A DNA stretch of 64,000 nt from Marinimicrobium koreense (GTDB lineage Bacteria; Pseudomonadota; Gammaproteobacteria; Pseudomonadales; Cellvibrionaceae): the NCBI RefSeq assembly GCF_003762925.1, contig NZ_RJUK01000001.1, positions 1,922,001-1,986,000 on the forward strand. The letters run 5' to 3'. Below are positions 7,585-16,480 of the stretch, one piece after another. Each line of letters starts with the position of its first letter. The stretch's first letter is position 1. A program made the translations under genes and the position numbers. Below the pieces are notes generated by a model. That model saw only the letters and a list, made by a program, of their open reading frames with translations, had not been told where the DNA came from and searched no databases.

Positions 7585-10485
7585 ATGAAAACCCCAACCT
7601 TCCGCCTCAGCAAACTGGGTTTGCTGGGCCTTGCCATCGGTGCCGCCAGTTTTGCTCAGGCTCAGGAGGCCAATGAAGAGGCCGCCCCGGCCACCACCGG
7701 CCTTGAAGAGGTGGTCGTCACGGGCTACCGCGGATCACTGCTCAACTCGACCAACGCCAAACGGGACTCCAACGGATTCTCGGATGTGATTTTCGCCGAT
7801 GATATCGGCAACATGCCCAGCCAGAACCTGGCCGAGTCCCTGGCCCGAATTCCCGGCGTTAAGATCAACCGTGAAGTGACCGGTGAAGGCCAGCAGATTT
7901 CTGTGCGGGGTCTGGGACCGAGCTTTACCAAAATTGCCCTCAACGGCAATGCCATGGCGGTGGCCTCTACCGGCAGCCTGACCTCCGGTAACCGCAACCG
8001 CGAAGTGGACCTGGACCTGTTCCCCACCGAGCTGTTCAGCAGCCTGGCGGTATCCAAAACCGCAACGGCCGGCCAGCTCGAAGGCGGGGTATCCGGTTAT
8101 GTGAACATGCGCACGGCGCGCCCTTCCGACTTTGATGGCCAGCATTTCAGTTACTCCCTGGAAGGGGCCTATAGCGAGCTGAGCGAGGATGTCAGCCCCA
8201 AGTATTCGTTCATGTATAGCAACTCCAACGAACAGTTTGGCGTGCTGTTTGGTCTGGCCGGTGAGCAGAAAAGCTCCCGGGTGGACGGCTATGAAGCGGT
8301 TGCGCTCTACACCGACGGCTGTGTGGCCGAGTGGAGTAACCCCGAGCGCACCAACTCGGCCTGTGTCGAAGGCAGCGAAGGCTTCAACCACTTTTTCTGG
8401 AGCCCTGAAGCCACACCGGACTACGCGGCGGCCAAAGACGGCGTGGCAGTGGGTGACCCGGTCGATCCGGTAGCCACCTCTGGTCTGGACGCCGAGACAC
8501 TGGACACCGCCCTGCTGCCCTATCTCGGCCGTCCGATGACCGCCGTGGGCGACCGCGACCGGATGACCGGCTTGCTCTCGCTGGAGTTCCGTCCCAATGA
8601 CGATATGGAGTTCGTCCTGGACACCATGTATGCCCAGGCCGATCGTGACTTCACCCGTACCGAAGCCATGCTGTGGGGACGGCGCAACTACCTGCATCAA
8701 GGGGCGGCCATCATCCCCGAAGATGTCACGGTTGAGAACGGTTATGTCACCGACGCAACCTTTTACAACGCCCACATCTGGGTAGGCTCGCATCAGTACA
8801 CCGAAGACCTGAACTTTGTCAGTTTCATGCCCAGCATGGCCTGGCAGATCAGCGATGACTTCAAGGCCGACATCTCGGCGAGCTATACCAAGTCAGAATT
8901 CGATCGCGATGAGCCTTATGTGCTGTATATGTCCCCCGGTGCGACCATGCAGTACACCGTGTCCGGCACTCTGCCCTCGTTCAACTTCAGTCTCGACCCG
9001 GCCAGCCCCGATATTGGCTGGACTTGGCAACAGGAGTTTGACCAGAATGAAGACGGTGTCATTCAGGACAATGAGAAGTTCGGCGACCGGTTCCGTATCC
9101 AGCGCAACCGCCGGGTAACCGAAACCAACGGTTTCCATGCGGACTTCGCCTGGGGCGAAAATGCCGACGTCAGCGGCATCAAGTTCGGCCTGGCCTGGGA
9201 TGAGAATTCCAGCAACATGGACGCCTGGGGCGGCACGCAGGAGTTTCAGGAAAATTTTGTGGACGGCTCCGATGCCGACCTGAATTTCTCTGACTACCTC
9301 GGCCCATCACTGGTTGACGACCTGGGCAGCAACATCAGTGGCTATAACGGGTACTCCGGTATCGCCCAGGTGGACTGGGCGCGCATCAAGGAGGCCACCA
9401 ACTATGACGACTTCGAGCCGATCAAAACCAGTGGCGACCAGTTTGGCCAGACCGTCGGTAACATCAGTGAAGAAATGCTGGGCCTGTATGTGGAAGGCAA
9501 CGTTGAGCAGCAGGTGAATGATCGGCCGCTGCGCATCAACGCCGGTATTCGCTGGGTGGATACCGAACAGACGGTGAGCACCGACCAGAGCGAAACCAAG
9601 GCGGATTACAGCAAAGTGTTGCCCTCCTTCAGTATGGTGTACGACCTGCGGGACGATATCAAAGTGCGCATGAGCGGTTCGCGCAGCCTGACCCGTGCCA
9701 ACCCGGCGGACATGTTCCCCAACTCAGCCTGGGGCAGCTCCGGTATCGAATCGGTGCGTGCCGGCAACCCCTTCCTGACACCGTTCGAAGCCACCAACTT
9801 CGACATTGGCGGTGAATGGTATTTTGAAAATACCGGCTATGTCGGTTTCACTCACTTCATCAAGGAAGTGACCGGGTTCACCCGCTCCGACACCCTGACC
9901 GTGGACTGGCTGGACCTGCCCAACTACGGCATGGACATCAACAACATCGGCGAGGACCGGGAGCAGGCACTGGCCGAGTGTGGCGGCCCGACCGTGTGTA
10001 CGACTCAGGTGAGTACCCGCAGTAATGTGGATGGCTATACCACGCTATCTGGCTATGAAGCCATCTGGGTAATGCCGCTCGACTTTATTGTGGAAGGCCT
10101 GGGCTTTGACACCAGTGCCACCCACATTAACCAGAGCGCCAGTGACGAGGATGCCATTGTGACCGGCATTTCCGACTGGACCTACAACTTCACCGCCTTC
10201 TACGAAACCGACCGTCTGCAGGCTCGTATGACCTACTACCATCAGGATGGATCGGTGTCCGGGTACACCAATGGGTTCGAGCTCAAGTCCATGGACCGCT
10301 CCCAGGTGGACTTCTCCGGCAGCTATCGCCTACCGGTGCTTGAAGAGCAGAACCTGACCATCACCTTCGATGCCTACAACATCACCGACGAACCGGTCGG
10401 CACCTGGCATCAATACGAAGGCATTACCTTTGACGCCTTCTACCCCGGCGCCACCTATACCTTTGGTATTCGCGGCTCCTTTTAG
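7585..10485 (+). CDS. TonB-dependent receptor, probably for xylo-oligosaccharides
   Basis: A 966-residue outer-membrane receptor of the large Xanthomonas/Caulobacter-type family. Signal peptide about 1-27; TonB box EEVVVTGY at 41-48; plug domain with SLARIPGVKI and SVRGLGPSF; then the 22-strand barrel ending in FGIRGSF with the terminal Phe needed for outer-membrane assembly. The ATG at 7585 has GGAG 10 nt upstream; a TTG three codons earlier is less likely. It is divergent from the GH10 xylanase and followed by a DUF1080 lipoprotein, so uptake of xylan fragments is likely but not proven. A promoter and candidate operator lie at 7437-7465. Confidence 0.92.
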   Translation: MKTPTFRLSKLGLLGLAIGAASFAQAQEANEEAAPATTGLEEVVVTGYRGSLLNSTNAKRDSNGFSDVIFADDIGNMPSQNLAESLARIPGVKINREVTGEGQQISVRGLGPSFTKIALNGNAMAVASTGSLTSGNRNREVDLDLFPTELFSSLAVSKTATAGQLEGGVSGYVNMRTARPSDFDGQHFSYSLEGAYSELSEDVSPKYSFMYSNSNEQFGVLFGLAGEQKSSRVDGYEAVALYTDGCVAEWSNPERTNSACVEGSEGFNHFFWSPEATPDYAAAKDGVAVGDPVDPVATSGLDAETLDTALLPYLGRPMTAVGDRDRMTGLLSLEFRPNDDMEFVLDTMYAQADRDFTRTEAMLWGRRNYLHQGAAIIPEDVTVENGYVTDATFYNAHIWVGSHQYTEDLNFVSFMPSMAWQISDDFKADISASYTKSEFDRDEPYVLYMSPGATMQYTVSGTLPSFNFSLDPASPDIGWTWQQEFDQNEDGVIQDNEKFGDRFRIQRNRRVTETNGFHADFAWGENADVSGIKFGLAWDENSSNMDAWGGTQEFQENFVDGSDADLNFSDYLGPSLVDDLGSNISGYNGYSGIAQVDWARIKEATNYDDFEPIKTSGDQFGQTVGNISEEMLGLYVEGNVEQQVNDRPLRINAGIRWVDTEQTVSTDQSETKADYSKVLPSFSMVYDLRDDIKVRMSGSRSLTRANPADMFPNSAWGSSGIESVRAGNPFLTPFEATNFDIGGEWYFENTGYVGFTHFIKEVTGFTRSDTLTVDWLDLPNYGMDINNIGEDREQALAECGGPTVCTTQVSTRSNVDGYTTLSGYEAIWVMPLDFIVEGLGFDTSATHINQSASDEDAIVTGISDWTYNFTAFYETDRLQARMTYYHQDGSVSGYTNGFELKSMDRSQVDFSGSYRLPVLEEQNLTITFDAYNITDEPVGTWHQYEGITFDAFYPGATYTFGIRGSF

Positions 10486-10535
10486 CGCGGTGCGATGCTG
10501 AGACCTCCTGCCCAGGGATGGGAACACAACACTTT

Positions 10536-10566
10536 GGTCGGTGAATTCGTTCACTGGCCTTTTTTA
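10536..10566 (+). terminator. rho-independent terminator after the TonB receptor
   Basis: GGTCGGTGAA and TTCACTGGCC pair over 10 bp (with G-U pairs) around a TTCG tetraloop, followed by six T residues. It ends the receptor transcript before the DUF1080 gene. Confidence 0.85.
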
Positions 10567-10650
10567 TATAAGAACTTTGTTTTTACATAATAAATTTGGC
10601 ATCATTCCCACCCGGTACGATAAATCATAAACAAACGAGGCACCCCTCCA

Positions 10651-11484
10651 ATGCGTTGGACCCAACCTTTGCTCTATATCGGATTGGCCACTGTGGTCAT
10701 GACCGGCTGTAACAGCCAGCCCAACACCCCCAACCACTCCGACCGGGAAGAATGGATCGACCTGTTCAACGGCCAGGATCTGGACGACTGGATCATCAAG
10801 ATTGCCGGCTCTCCTCCGGGCGAAAACACCCTGAACACCTTCCGCCTGGAGGACGGCAAGATCGTGGTCAGTTATGACCAGTACGATGAACTGAACGGTC
10901 GCTGGGGCCACATTTTTTACAAGGAGCCCTTCTCCCACTACCGCATCGAGGTGGAATACCGCTTTGTGGGCGAACAGGTCGCCGGTGCGCCAGAGTGGGC
11001 CATTCGCAACAACGGCATCATGTATCACGCCCAATCCCCGTATGAAATGGCAATCGACCAGGGCTACCCCGCCTGCATGGAGGTGCAACTGCTCGGTGGC
11101 AACGGCACCGATGAGCGCCACACCTCCAATCTGGTAACGCCGGGTACTCATGCGGTTTATGAGGGCGAGCTGCGCGAGGATCACATCATCGAGTCGACCA
11201 GCAAGACCTATCACGGCGATCAGTGGGTCACCGCTGAAGTGGAAGTGCACGGCAATGACCTGGCGATTCACCGGGTGGAAGGTGAAGAGGTCATCCGGTA
11301 CAGCGGCATGCAACTGGATGACGGTACGCTACTGCACGAGGGCTATATCGCACTGCAGGCGGAAAGCGCCCCTATCGAATTCCGCTCGGTGCGCCTGCTC
11401 AACCTGAAGGGCTGCATGGACGACAGTGCCAGCAACTACAAGTCCTATTTTGTAGCAAACGACCCGGACGCCTGCACTTACTGA
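10651..11484 (+). CDS. DUF1080 (3-keto-disaccharide hydrolase-like) lipoprotein
   Basis: A 277-residue lipoprotein: lipobox MTGC with Cys20, then a DUF1080/concanavalin-like jelly roll (about 30-250) starting EWIDLFNGQDLDDW, with GIMYHAQSP and CMEVQLLGG blocks typical of this family. Some DUF1080 proteins hydrolyse 3-keto-glycosides; others act as binding modules. The last 25 residues hold GCMDDSASNY...DACTY, one copy of a cysteine motif usually seen in tandem at the ends of secreted marine proteins. An ATG follows a purine-rich AACGAGG site. It has a terminator before and after it, so it is probably its own unit, though its position suggests a carbohydrate role. Confidence 0.85.
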   Translation: MRWTQPLLYIGLATVVMTGCNSQPNTPNHSDREEWIDLFNGQDLDDWIIKIAGSPPGENTLNTFRLEDGKIVVSYDQYDELNGRWGHIFYKEPFSHYRIEVEYRFVGEQVAGAPEWAIRNNGIMYHAQSPYEMAIDQGYPACMEVQLLGGNGTDERHTSNLVTPGTHAVYEGELREDHIIESTSKTYHGDQWVTAEVEVHGNDLAIHRVEGEEVIRYSGMQLDDGTLLHEGYIALQAESAPIEFRSVRLLNLKGCMDDSASNYKSYFVANDPDACTY

Positions 11485-11534
11485 TGATGCACCGGGGTGA
11501 GTGACCGGCCATCCCTCATTGACCATCTCGCTTG

Positions 11535-11567
11535 AGCCGCCGTCCGAGTCCGGGCGACGGCTTTTTT
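11535..11567 (+). terminator. rho-independent terminator after the DUF1080 gene
   Basis: A 12-position stem with one mismatch (left arm 11535-11546, right arm 11551-11562) with an AGTC loop and a run of six T residues. Confidence 0.85.
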
Positions 11568-11634
11568 ATTGGCGTTGGTCAGATATACTAGCCACCCGTA
11601 TACTGGACCCCTTGTTTCACCATCGGAGCTTTTC

Positions 11635-13194
11635 ATGCTGGAAGCCGTCTGGATCGCATTTGCCTTCACCCTGGGATTTCTGGTTCACCGGATGGGCCTG
11701 CCCAACCTGATCGGCTACCTGGCCGCCGGCTTTGCCATCAGTGCGGTCGCCCCGGCACTGAACCTCCCCGAAGAGAATGGTGAAATACTGGATCATATCG
11801 CCCACCTGGGTGTGCTGTTGCTGCTGTTTACAGTGGGCTTGAAGTTGCGCTTGCGCAACCTGGTGCGCCCGGAGGTGATCGGCGGCGGGCTGCTGCATTT
11901 TACCGTGTCCTGTCTGGTGCTCGCCCCGGCGTTTTATCTGTTTATGGATATCTCGCCCTACACCGCCGGCATGCTGGCGGTGGCGCTGGCCTTCTCCAGC
12001 ACCGTGCTGGCGGCCAAGGTGCTCGACAGCAAGCGAGAGTTGCGCGCCTTTCACGGACGGGTGGCCATCGGCATTCTGATTGTGCAGGACCTGATCGCCC
12101 TGGTGGTCATGGCCTTTGCCAACGGTGAGACGCCCTCCTGGTGGGCGCTGCTGATTTTCGCTCTGCCGCTGTTGCGTCCGGTGTTCTATCGCCTGCTCGA
12201 CATGAGTGGCCACGACGAGTTGCTGATGTTGCTGGGGTTGCTGTTGGCACTGGCCGTAGGTGGCCAGGGGTTCGAGTCTGTGGGACTCAGCTCCGAACTG
12301 GGAGCGCTGGCCTTTGGCGCCCTGCTGGCCAATCACCCGCGCGCGACCGAGCTGTCCAATTCGCTGTGGAGCGTCAAAGAGCTGTTTCTGGTGGGTTTCT
12401 TTCTGCAGATCGGCATGGAGGGGTTACCTGACGCCGACATGCTGATTTTTGCCGCCATCATGACGCTGGTGCTACCCCTCAAGGGGCTGCTGTTCTTCGT
12501 GTTGCTGCTGGCTTTCAAGCTCCGCGCCCGCAGTGCCTTTCTGACTGGTCTGAGCCTGAGTAACTACAGCGAGTTTGGCCTGATCGTCGCCAGTGTTGCG
12601 CTGCCGGAGTGGCTGGTGCCGATTGCCATTACCCTGGCGTTTTCCTTTGTGCTCTCCGCACCGCTCAACCACATCGCCCATCCGCTCTACGAGAAGCTGG
12701 CCAACCGCCTGCAGAAGCTGGAACGGGATAGCTGGCATCCGGACGAGCAGCCGATCTCCCTGGGTGATGCCGAGGTGGTGGTGATGGGTATGGGCCGCAC
12801 CGGTGCCGCCGCCTACGAGCGCCTGCAGAAGCAGGGCTATAAATTGATTGCCCTGGACTCGGACCCCGGCAAGGTGGACAAACACCGTAAGGCGGGACGC
12901 AATATTCTGTTCGCCGACGCTGAGGATCAGGCCTTCTGGCAGGGGTTGGACATGACCCAGATCAAGGCGGTGGTCCTGAGCATGAGCGACTCGGAAGCGA
13001 AAATCATTTCCGCCAAAAAACTGCGCAGCAATGGCTTTGAGGGCTATATCGTGTCTCATAGCCTGTACGAGGATGAAGCCAACCGCATCGACGCCGCTGG
13101 CGCCAACCGGACTTACCTGACGATGAATGAGGCGGGCACCAGCCTGGCCGAGCACATCTGTCAGTACATGCAGACCGGCCGGGCCGAGCACTGA
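11635..13194 (+). CDS. KefB/KefC-type monovalent cation:proton antiporter with RCK domain
   Basis: A 519-residue inner-membrane protein of the CPA2 family. Residues 1 to about 365 form some twelve hydrophobic segments of the Na+/H+ exchanger fold (LGFLVHRMGLPNLIGYLAAG; AFSSTVLAAKVL; GLSLSNYSEFGLIVASV). From 379 a cytoplasmic TrkA-N/RCK domain begins with the nucleotide-binding loop GMGRTGAAAY and the acidic LIALDSDP. It would export K+ or Na+ in exchange for protons, gated by a nucleotide or similar ligand. ATG 11635 has CGGAG upstream and starts at the first membrane segment. Its stop codon abuts that of the convergent amidotransferase gene with no spacing. Confidence 0.9.
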   Translation: MLEAVWIAFAFTLGFLVHRMGLPNLIGYLAAGFAISAVAPALNLPEENGEILDHIAHLGVLLLLFTVGLKLRLRNLVRPEVIGGGLLHFTVSCLVLAPAFYLFMDISPYTAGMLAVALAFSSTVLAAKVLDSKRELRAFHGRVAIGILIVQDLIALVVMAFANGETPSWWALLIFALPLLRPVFYRLLDMSGHDELLMLLGLLLALAVGGQGFESVGLSSELGALAFGALLANHPRATELSNSLWSVKELFLVGFFLQIGMEGLPDADMLIFAAIMTLVLPLKGLLFFVLLLAFKLRARSAFLTGLSLSNYSEFGLIVASVALPEWLVPIAITLAFSFVLSAPLNHIAHPLYEKLANRLQKLERDSWHPDEQPISLGDAEVVVMGMGRTGAAAYERLQKQGYKLIALDSDPGKVDKHRKAGRNILFADAEDQAFWQGLDMTQIKAVVLSMSDSEAKIISAKKLRSNGFEGYIVSHSLYEDEANRIDAAGANRTYLTMNEAGTSLAEHICQYMQTGRAEH

Positions 13195-13902
13195 TCAGGC
13201 GACGGCCTGCTCAAGGAACCGGCGCATCCACTGGCCAACACGCTCACCCTGGTGAGGAACCGAGTAGCTTTCAAGCACCCGGGCCAGGTGGTCTGGCGTC
13301 AGTTCCTGTTTGCGGTACTGCAACAGGGCCTGAGCGTAGTCCACGCTGAATTCCGGATGGCCCTGAATGGCCAGAACCCGACCGGGGATATGGAAGGCCG
13401 CATTCGGACAGAAGTCGTTACTGAGCAGACGTTCGGCGTCGGGCGGTAAGCGGGTCACCTGGTCGCGGTGGCTGATGATCAACGAAACCGATTCGGCATC
13501 ATCCACAAACGGTGGCTTGGTCAGCAACGGATAGGTCATCACCCCCAGGCCCCAACCGGTGTCCGCGCGCCCGGCCTCTCCACCCAGCGCGTGCGCCAGC
13601 AGTTGATGGCCAAAACAGACACCCACCATCGGTTTACCCGCCTCGAACAGCGCCCGGACATACTCACGCAGTCGGCGAATCCAGGGCTCATCGGAAAAGG
13701 CATCGTACTGGCTGCCGGTGATCAGGTAGGCATCATACTGATCCATGTCCGACGGATAGTCGCCCTCAATGACCCTGAAAATGTCCATCTCCCAATCGAG
13801 CTGTTGACGCTCGAACAGCGCCTCAAACATTCGGCCGTAGCTGTGGTACTTAGGCTGCAACGCCTCTCTCAGAATATCCGCATCCAGAATGGCCAATCGC
13901 AT
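13195..13902 (-). CDS. class I glutamine amidotransferase-like protein
   Basis: A 235-residue cytoplasmic protein of the GATase1 family similar to the stand-alone GMP-synthase-like amidotransferases. The triad is visible: nucleophile Cys96 in VGVCFGHQLLAHALGG and His182/Glu184 in AIQGHPEF. Such proteins release ammonia from glutamine or hydrolyse gamma-glutamyl compounds; the acceptor cannot be read from sequence. ATG 13902 is chosen because it starts the Rossmann-like strand MRLAILDAD; a longer frame upstream overlaps the HPP gene and lacks family features. Probably in one unit with the HPP gene 22 bp upstream. Confidence 0.88.
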   Translation of the reverse strand: MRLAILDADILREALQPKYHSYGRMFEALFERQQLDWEMDIFRVIEGDYPSDMDQYDAYLITGSQYDAFSDEPWIRRLREYVRALFEAGKPMVGVCFGHQLLAHALGGEAGRADTGWGLGVMTYPLLTKPPFVDDAESVSLIISHRDQVTRLPPDAERLLSNDFCPNAAFHIPGRVLAIQGHPEFSVDYAQALLQYRKQELTPDHLARVLESYSVPHQGERVGQWMRRFLEQAVA

Positions 13903-13924
13903 GCACTGACTCCCGTCTTGTTGA

Positions 13925-14917
13925 TCAACTGCCGCCCAGCTTAACCCACCTTCCGCCGGATTCCACCACTTCGAAGCGCGCCCACTGCCGGAATTCTTCC
14001 CGCTGACAAATGCCGGTCTCATAGGCGTTGGCGCCGGCGACGTTTTTATAGATCACCTGATCCCGGCGCTGTTCCGCGGCGTCCGCCGCATCAACGACTT
14101 GCCTCACACACCAGCGATTTCCCAACTCTCCGTTACTGTAGAAACGACCGGCATCAATTCGCTGCGGGTGCTCGACCTGCTGCTCGGCGTGTTCGCGTGC
14201 CAGCTGCGTCAGCTCCACCAGCTCTTCCGTTGTAATGTCGACGTAGGAATTCAGCTGCTCCATGGCGGCCGCCAGATCTTCCTGACTGAGGGTGATGGAG
14301 CCGACTTTGGGCGGCGCGTGTCTGGTATGGTCCAGGCGGCGACTCCAGTGGGCCGGATAGCGGCGCCACGCGAAAAAGCTGTTGAACACCACCGCCGTGG
14401 CCACCAGGGTGAGCGCATTCAGGGCCACCGGGGTGATCACATAGTGGTAACCCATGGAATGTACACTGGACCCACCGATGACCGCCACCAGAGCGGTGGC
14501 ACCGCCCGGCGGATGAATGCAGCGCAGGTAATGCATGGCGGCCACCGCCAGTCCAACAGCCAGGGCCGGTGTCCAGAGCGTACCGGGGAACAACTTTTGG
14601 CAACTGACCCCGACTATTGCGGAGACCAGATGGCCGCCAATCACCGCCCAGGGTTGGGACAATGCCCCGTGCGGTACGGCAAACAGCAGTACCGCCGAAG
14701 CGCCCATGGAGGCGAGCATCAACAGGGCACCGACGTCGGCCAGATACCAGTGGGAGAAACCATAGACCGCCAGAATGCCCACGAAGGCACCCAGTGCCGA
14801 TAGCAGCTTTTCGCTGTGACGGGTCCGGTTGCGCTCAATGCCAAGATAGGCAAGAATTTCTCGCCAGAGAGAGGAGATAGACACCAAACTGTCCTTATGC
14901 ACCAAAAAAGTGCGCAT
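13925..14917 (-). CDS. HPP family integral membrane protein
   Basis: A 330-residue protein with an N-terminal HPP domain (about 35-190) of four or five membrane segments, including the defining CIHPPGGATAL motif at about 156-166. Plant and cyanobacterial HPP proteins have been tied to nitrite transport; the bacterial role is less clear. The C-terminal 140 residues are soluble and acidic, without a CBS domain that I can recognise. It is divergent from the hemolysin III-like gene and runs toward the amidotransferase. Confidence 0.85.
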   Translation of the reverse strand: MRTFLVHKDSLVSISSLWREILAYLGIERNRTRHSEKLLSALGAFVGILAVYGFSHWYLADVGALLMLASMGASAVLLFAVPHGALSQPWAVIGGHLVSAIVGVSCQKLFPGTLWTPALAVGLAVAAMHYLRCIHPPGGATALVAVIGGSSVHSMGYHYVITPVALNALTLVATAVVFNSFFAWRRYPAHWSRRLDHTRHAPPKVGSITLSQEDLAAAMEQLNSYVDITTEELVELTQLAREHAEQQVEHPQRIDAGRFYSNGELGNRWCVRQVVDAADAAEQRRDQVIYKNVAGANAYETGICQREEFRQWARFEVVESGGRWVKLGGS

Positions 14918-14990
14918 AGTATCATTAGCCGGACCACCATGCGTCGGTTATGCTGGCGCTCAGCATAGGAATTCACGTCGGGAGCACTTG

Positions 14991-15650
14991 ATGAACACAG
15001 CCACTCAGGCTCTGAAGGGCCGCTTGCAGACGGTGGGCGAAGAAGCCGCCAATACCATCAGCCACGGGATCGGCCTGATTGCCGCCATTATTGCCACACC
15101 GTTCATGGTGGCCCGGGCCATTCGCCTGGAGGACCCGGCTTTTGTGGTGGGCGTCAGCATCTTCTGCGCGACCATGATCGTGCTGTACCTGGCCTCCTCC
15201 GTGTACCACATGCTGCCGCAGGGACGGGCCAAACGGATTTGCAAGGACATCGATCACTCGGCCATTTACCTGCTGATTGCCGGCACTTACACCCCCTTTA
15301 CACTGGGCGCCTTGAGCGGCCCCTGGGGTTGGACGCTGTTTGGCATCATCTGGGCGCTGGCGGCTTTTGGGGTGTTGATGAAGAGTCTGAGGAAGCTGCA
15401 CCACCCGGTACTCTCGGTGGGGCTGTACCTGGTCATGGGCTGGATGGTGTTGGTAGCCATGCACCCGCTGACCCGCGAGGTACCGGCCGCCGGTATCGCC
15501 TGGTTAGTGGCGGGTGGCGCATCTTATACGCTGGGTGTGGTGTTCTATGTGATGGACTCGAAGGTCAAGTTCGCCCACTTTGTCTGGCACCTGTTCGTGC
15601 TGGGCGGCACCCTCTGCCACTTTGTCGCGGTGTTTGGTTATGCCCACTGA
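14991..15650 (+). CDS. hemolysin III / YqfA-type membrane protein (PAQR-like)
   Basis: A 219-residue inner-membrane protein with seven predicted helices. Family marks: ANTISHGIGLIAAI (start), the SSVYHMLP segment, DHSAIYLLIAGTYTPFTL and the C-terminal FAHFVWHLFVLGG with HFVAVF. These histidines and the serine match the zinc site of the PAQR/CREST superfamily of hydrolase-like membrane proteins. Despite the name, hemolysis is not established for most members. GGGAGC lies about 8 nt before the ATG at 14991. Confidence 0.9.
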   Translation: MNTATQALKGRLQTVGEEAANTISHGIGLIAAIIATPFMVARAIRLEDPAFVVGVSIFCATMIVLYLASSVYHMLPQGRAKRICKDIDHSAIYLLIAGTYTPFTLGALSGPWGWTLFGIIWALAAFGVLMKSLRKLHHPVLSVGLYLVMGWMVLVAMHPLTREVPAAGIAWLVAGGASYTLGVVFYVMDSKVKFAHFVWHLFVLGGTLCHFVAVFGYAH

Positions 15651-15678
15651 GGTGGGTCAAGCGACTTGAAACAGACGA

Positions 15679-15993
15679 TCAAAAAATCCAGGCGATCATC
15701 AGCCAGAAAATCACAAAAAACAGGAAGAAGCCCAGCAGCATAAACTGCAACTCCCCCAACAGGCCGTCGCCGGAAGCCACGGCGAAGACCAGAAACAGCA
15801 CGACGGTGACAAAGAAGGAGACAATGGCGGCGGTTTTCAGCCCCATGCCGGGTTCCAGATAGGACGCGGAGAATTCGGCCAGGGAGGGCAAAAGCAACAT
15901 CGCCGCCACGCCCACCAACACCACCAGCGACACCAGGACAATGGCGATCTTGCGGGATTCGTTTTTATCCTTGCGATCTTCTTCCCCCACCAT
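15679..15993 (-). CDS. small membrane protein of unknown function
   Basis: A 104-residue protein with a charged N-terminal tail (EEDRKDKNESRK) and three hydrophobic segments at about 15-37, 50-70 and 82-103. I do not recognise a family. Its start overlaps the stop of the PH-domain gene by one base, so the two are translationally coupled and probably work together at the inner membrane. Confidence 0.7.
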   Translation of the reverse strand: MVGEEDRKDKNESRKIAIVLVSLVVLVGVAAMLLLPSLAEFSASYLEPGMGLKTAAIVSFFVTVVLFLVFAVASGDGLLGELQFMLLGFFLFFVIFWLMIAWIF

Positions 15994-16382
15994 TACCGGG
16001 CGCCTCCGTTCTGGCGGGCCTTGATCAATTCACGCACCCGGTTGGGGTCAGGCATGCCCTTGGCTTCGATTTCCGGTTGGTCGCCGGCGGTAAAAATCTG
16101 GATGGTGCCAACACCAAAAATGCGATTGAAAAAGCTCTGATTGACCCGAACGGTGCGGATGCCTGAAATACTGAACTCGGCCCGGTTTTTACTGAGCAGC
16201 CCCTGTTCGTACAGGATGTCGTGTTCTTTCACCGTCAGCAGTGAGCCCTTGCACTGCAGGTACCACCAGAGCAGGATCAACAAGCCGACCCCGAAAACCG
16301 GAATCAGCAACAGGCTGACGATAAAACCGATGGGGTTGTTCTTGAACATGGCGGGGTGTTCGGAGTACAGGGGTTCGCTCAT
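15993..16382 (-). CDS. bacterial PH domain membrane protein
   Basis: A 129-residue protein with a short N-terminal tail, one long hydrophobic segment or hairpin (about 14-42), then a bacterial PH (bPH2/YdbS-like) domain: LLTVKEHDILYEQGLLSKNRAEFSI-type strand order, the IRTVRVNQSFFNRIFGVGTI block and QIFTAG. Such proteins are membrane-anchored with unknown ligand. It is coupled by a one-base overlap to the next small membrane protein. Confidence 0.82.
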   Translation of the reverse strand: MSEPLYSEHPAMFKNNPIGFIVSLLLIPVFGVGLLILLWWYLQCKGSLLTVKEHDILYEQGLLSKNRAEFSISGIRTVRVNQSFFNRIFGVGTIQIFTAGDQPEIEAKGMPDPNRVRELIKARQNGGAR

Positions 16383-16444
16383 AGCCGGCTCCTTATTCTT
16401 GGGTCAATGAGCTTGATGATAGCACTCCCTTGCGCCCCCTGCAG

Positions 16445-16465
16445 CCGGGGTGGTTCACACCCCGG
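16445..16465. other. hairpin downstream of the propeller lipoprotein
   Basis: CCGGGGTG and CACCCCGG form a perfect 8-bp stem with a 5-nt loop, 16 nt beyond the stop of the lipoprotein gene. There is no T-run in either direction, so it may be a 3'-end stabiliser of the long minus-strand transcript. Confidence 0.45.
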
Positions 16466-16480
16466 ACGATTCACTGAACC

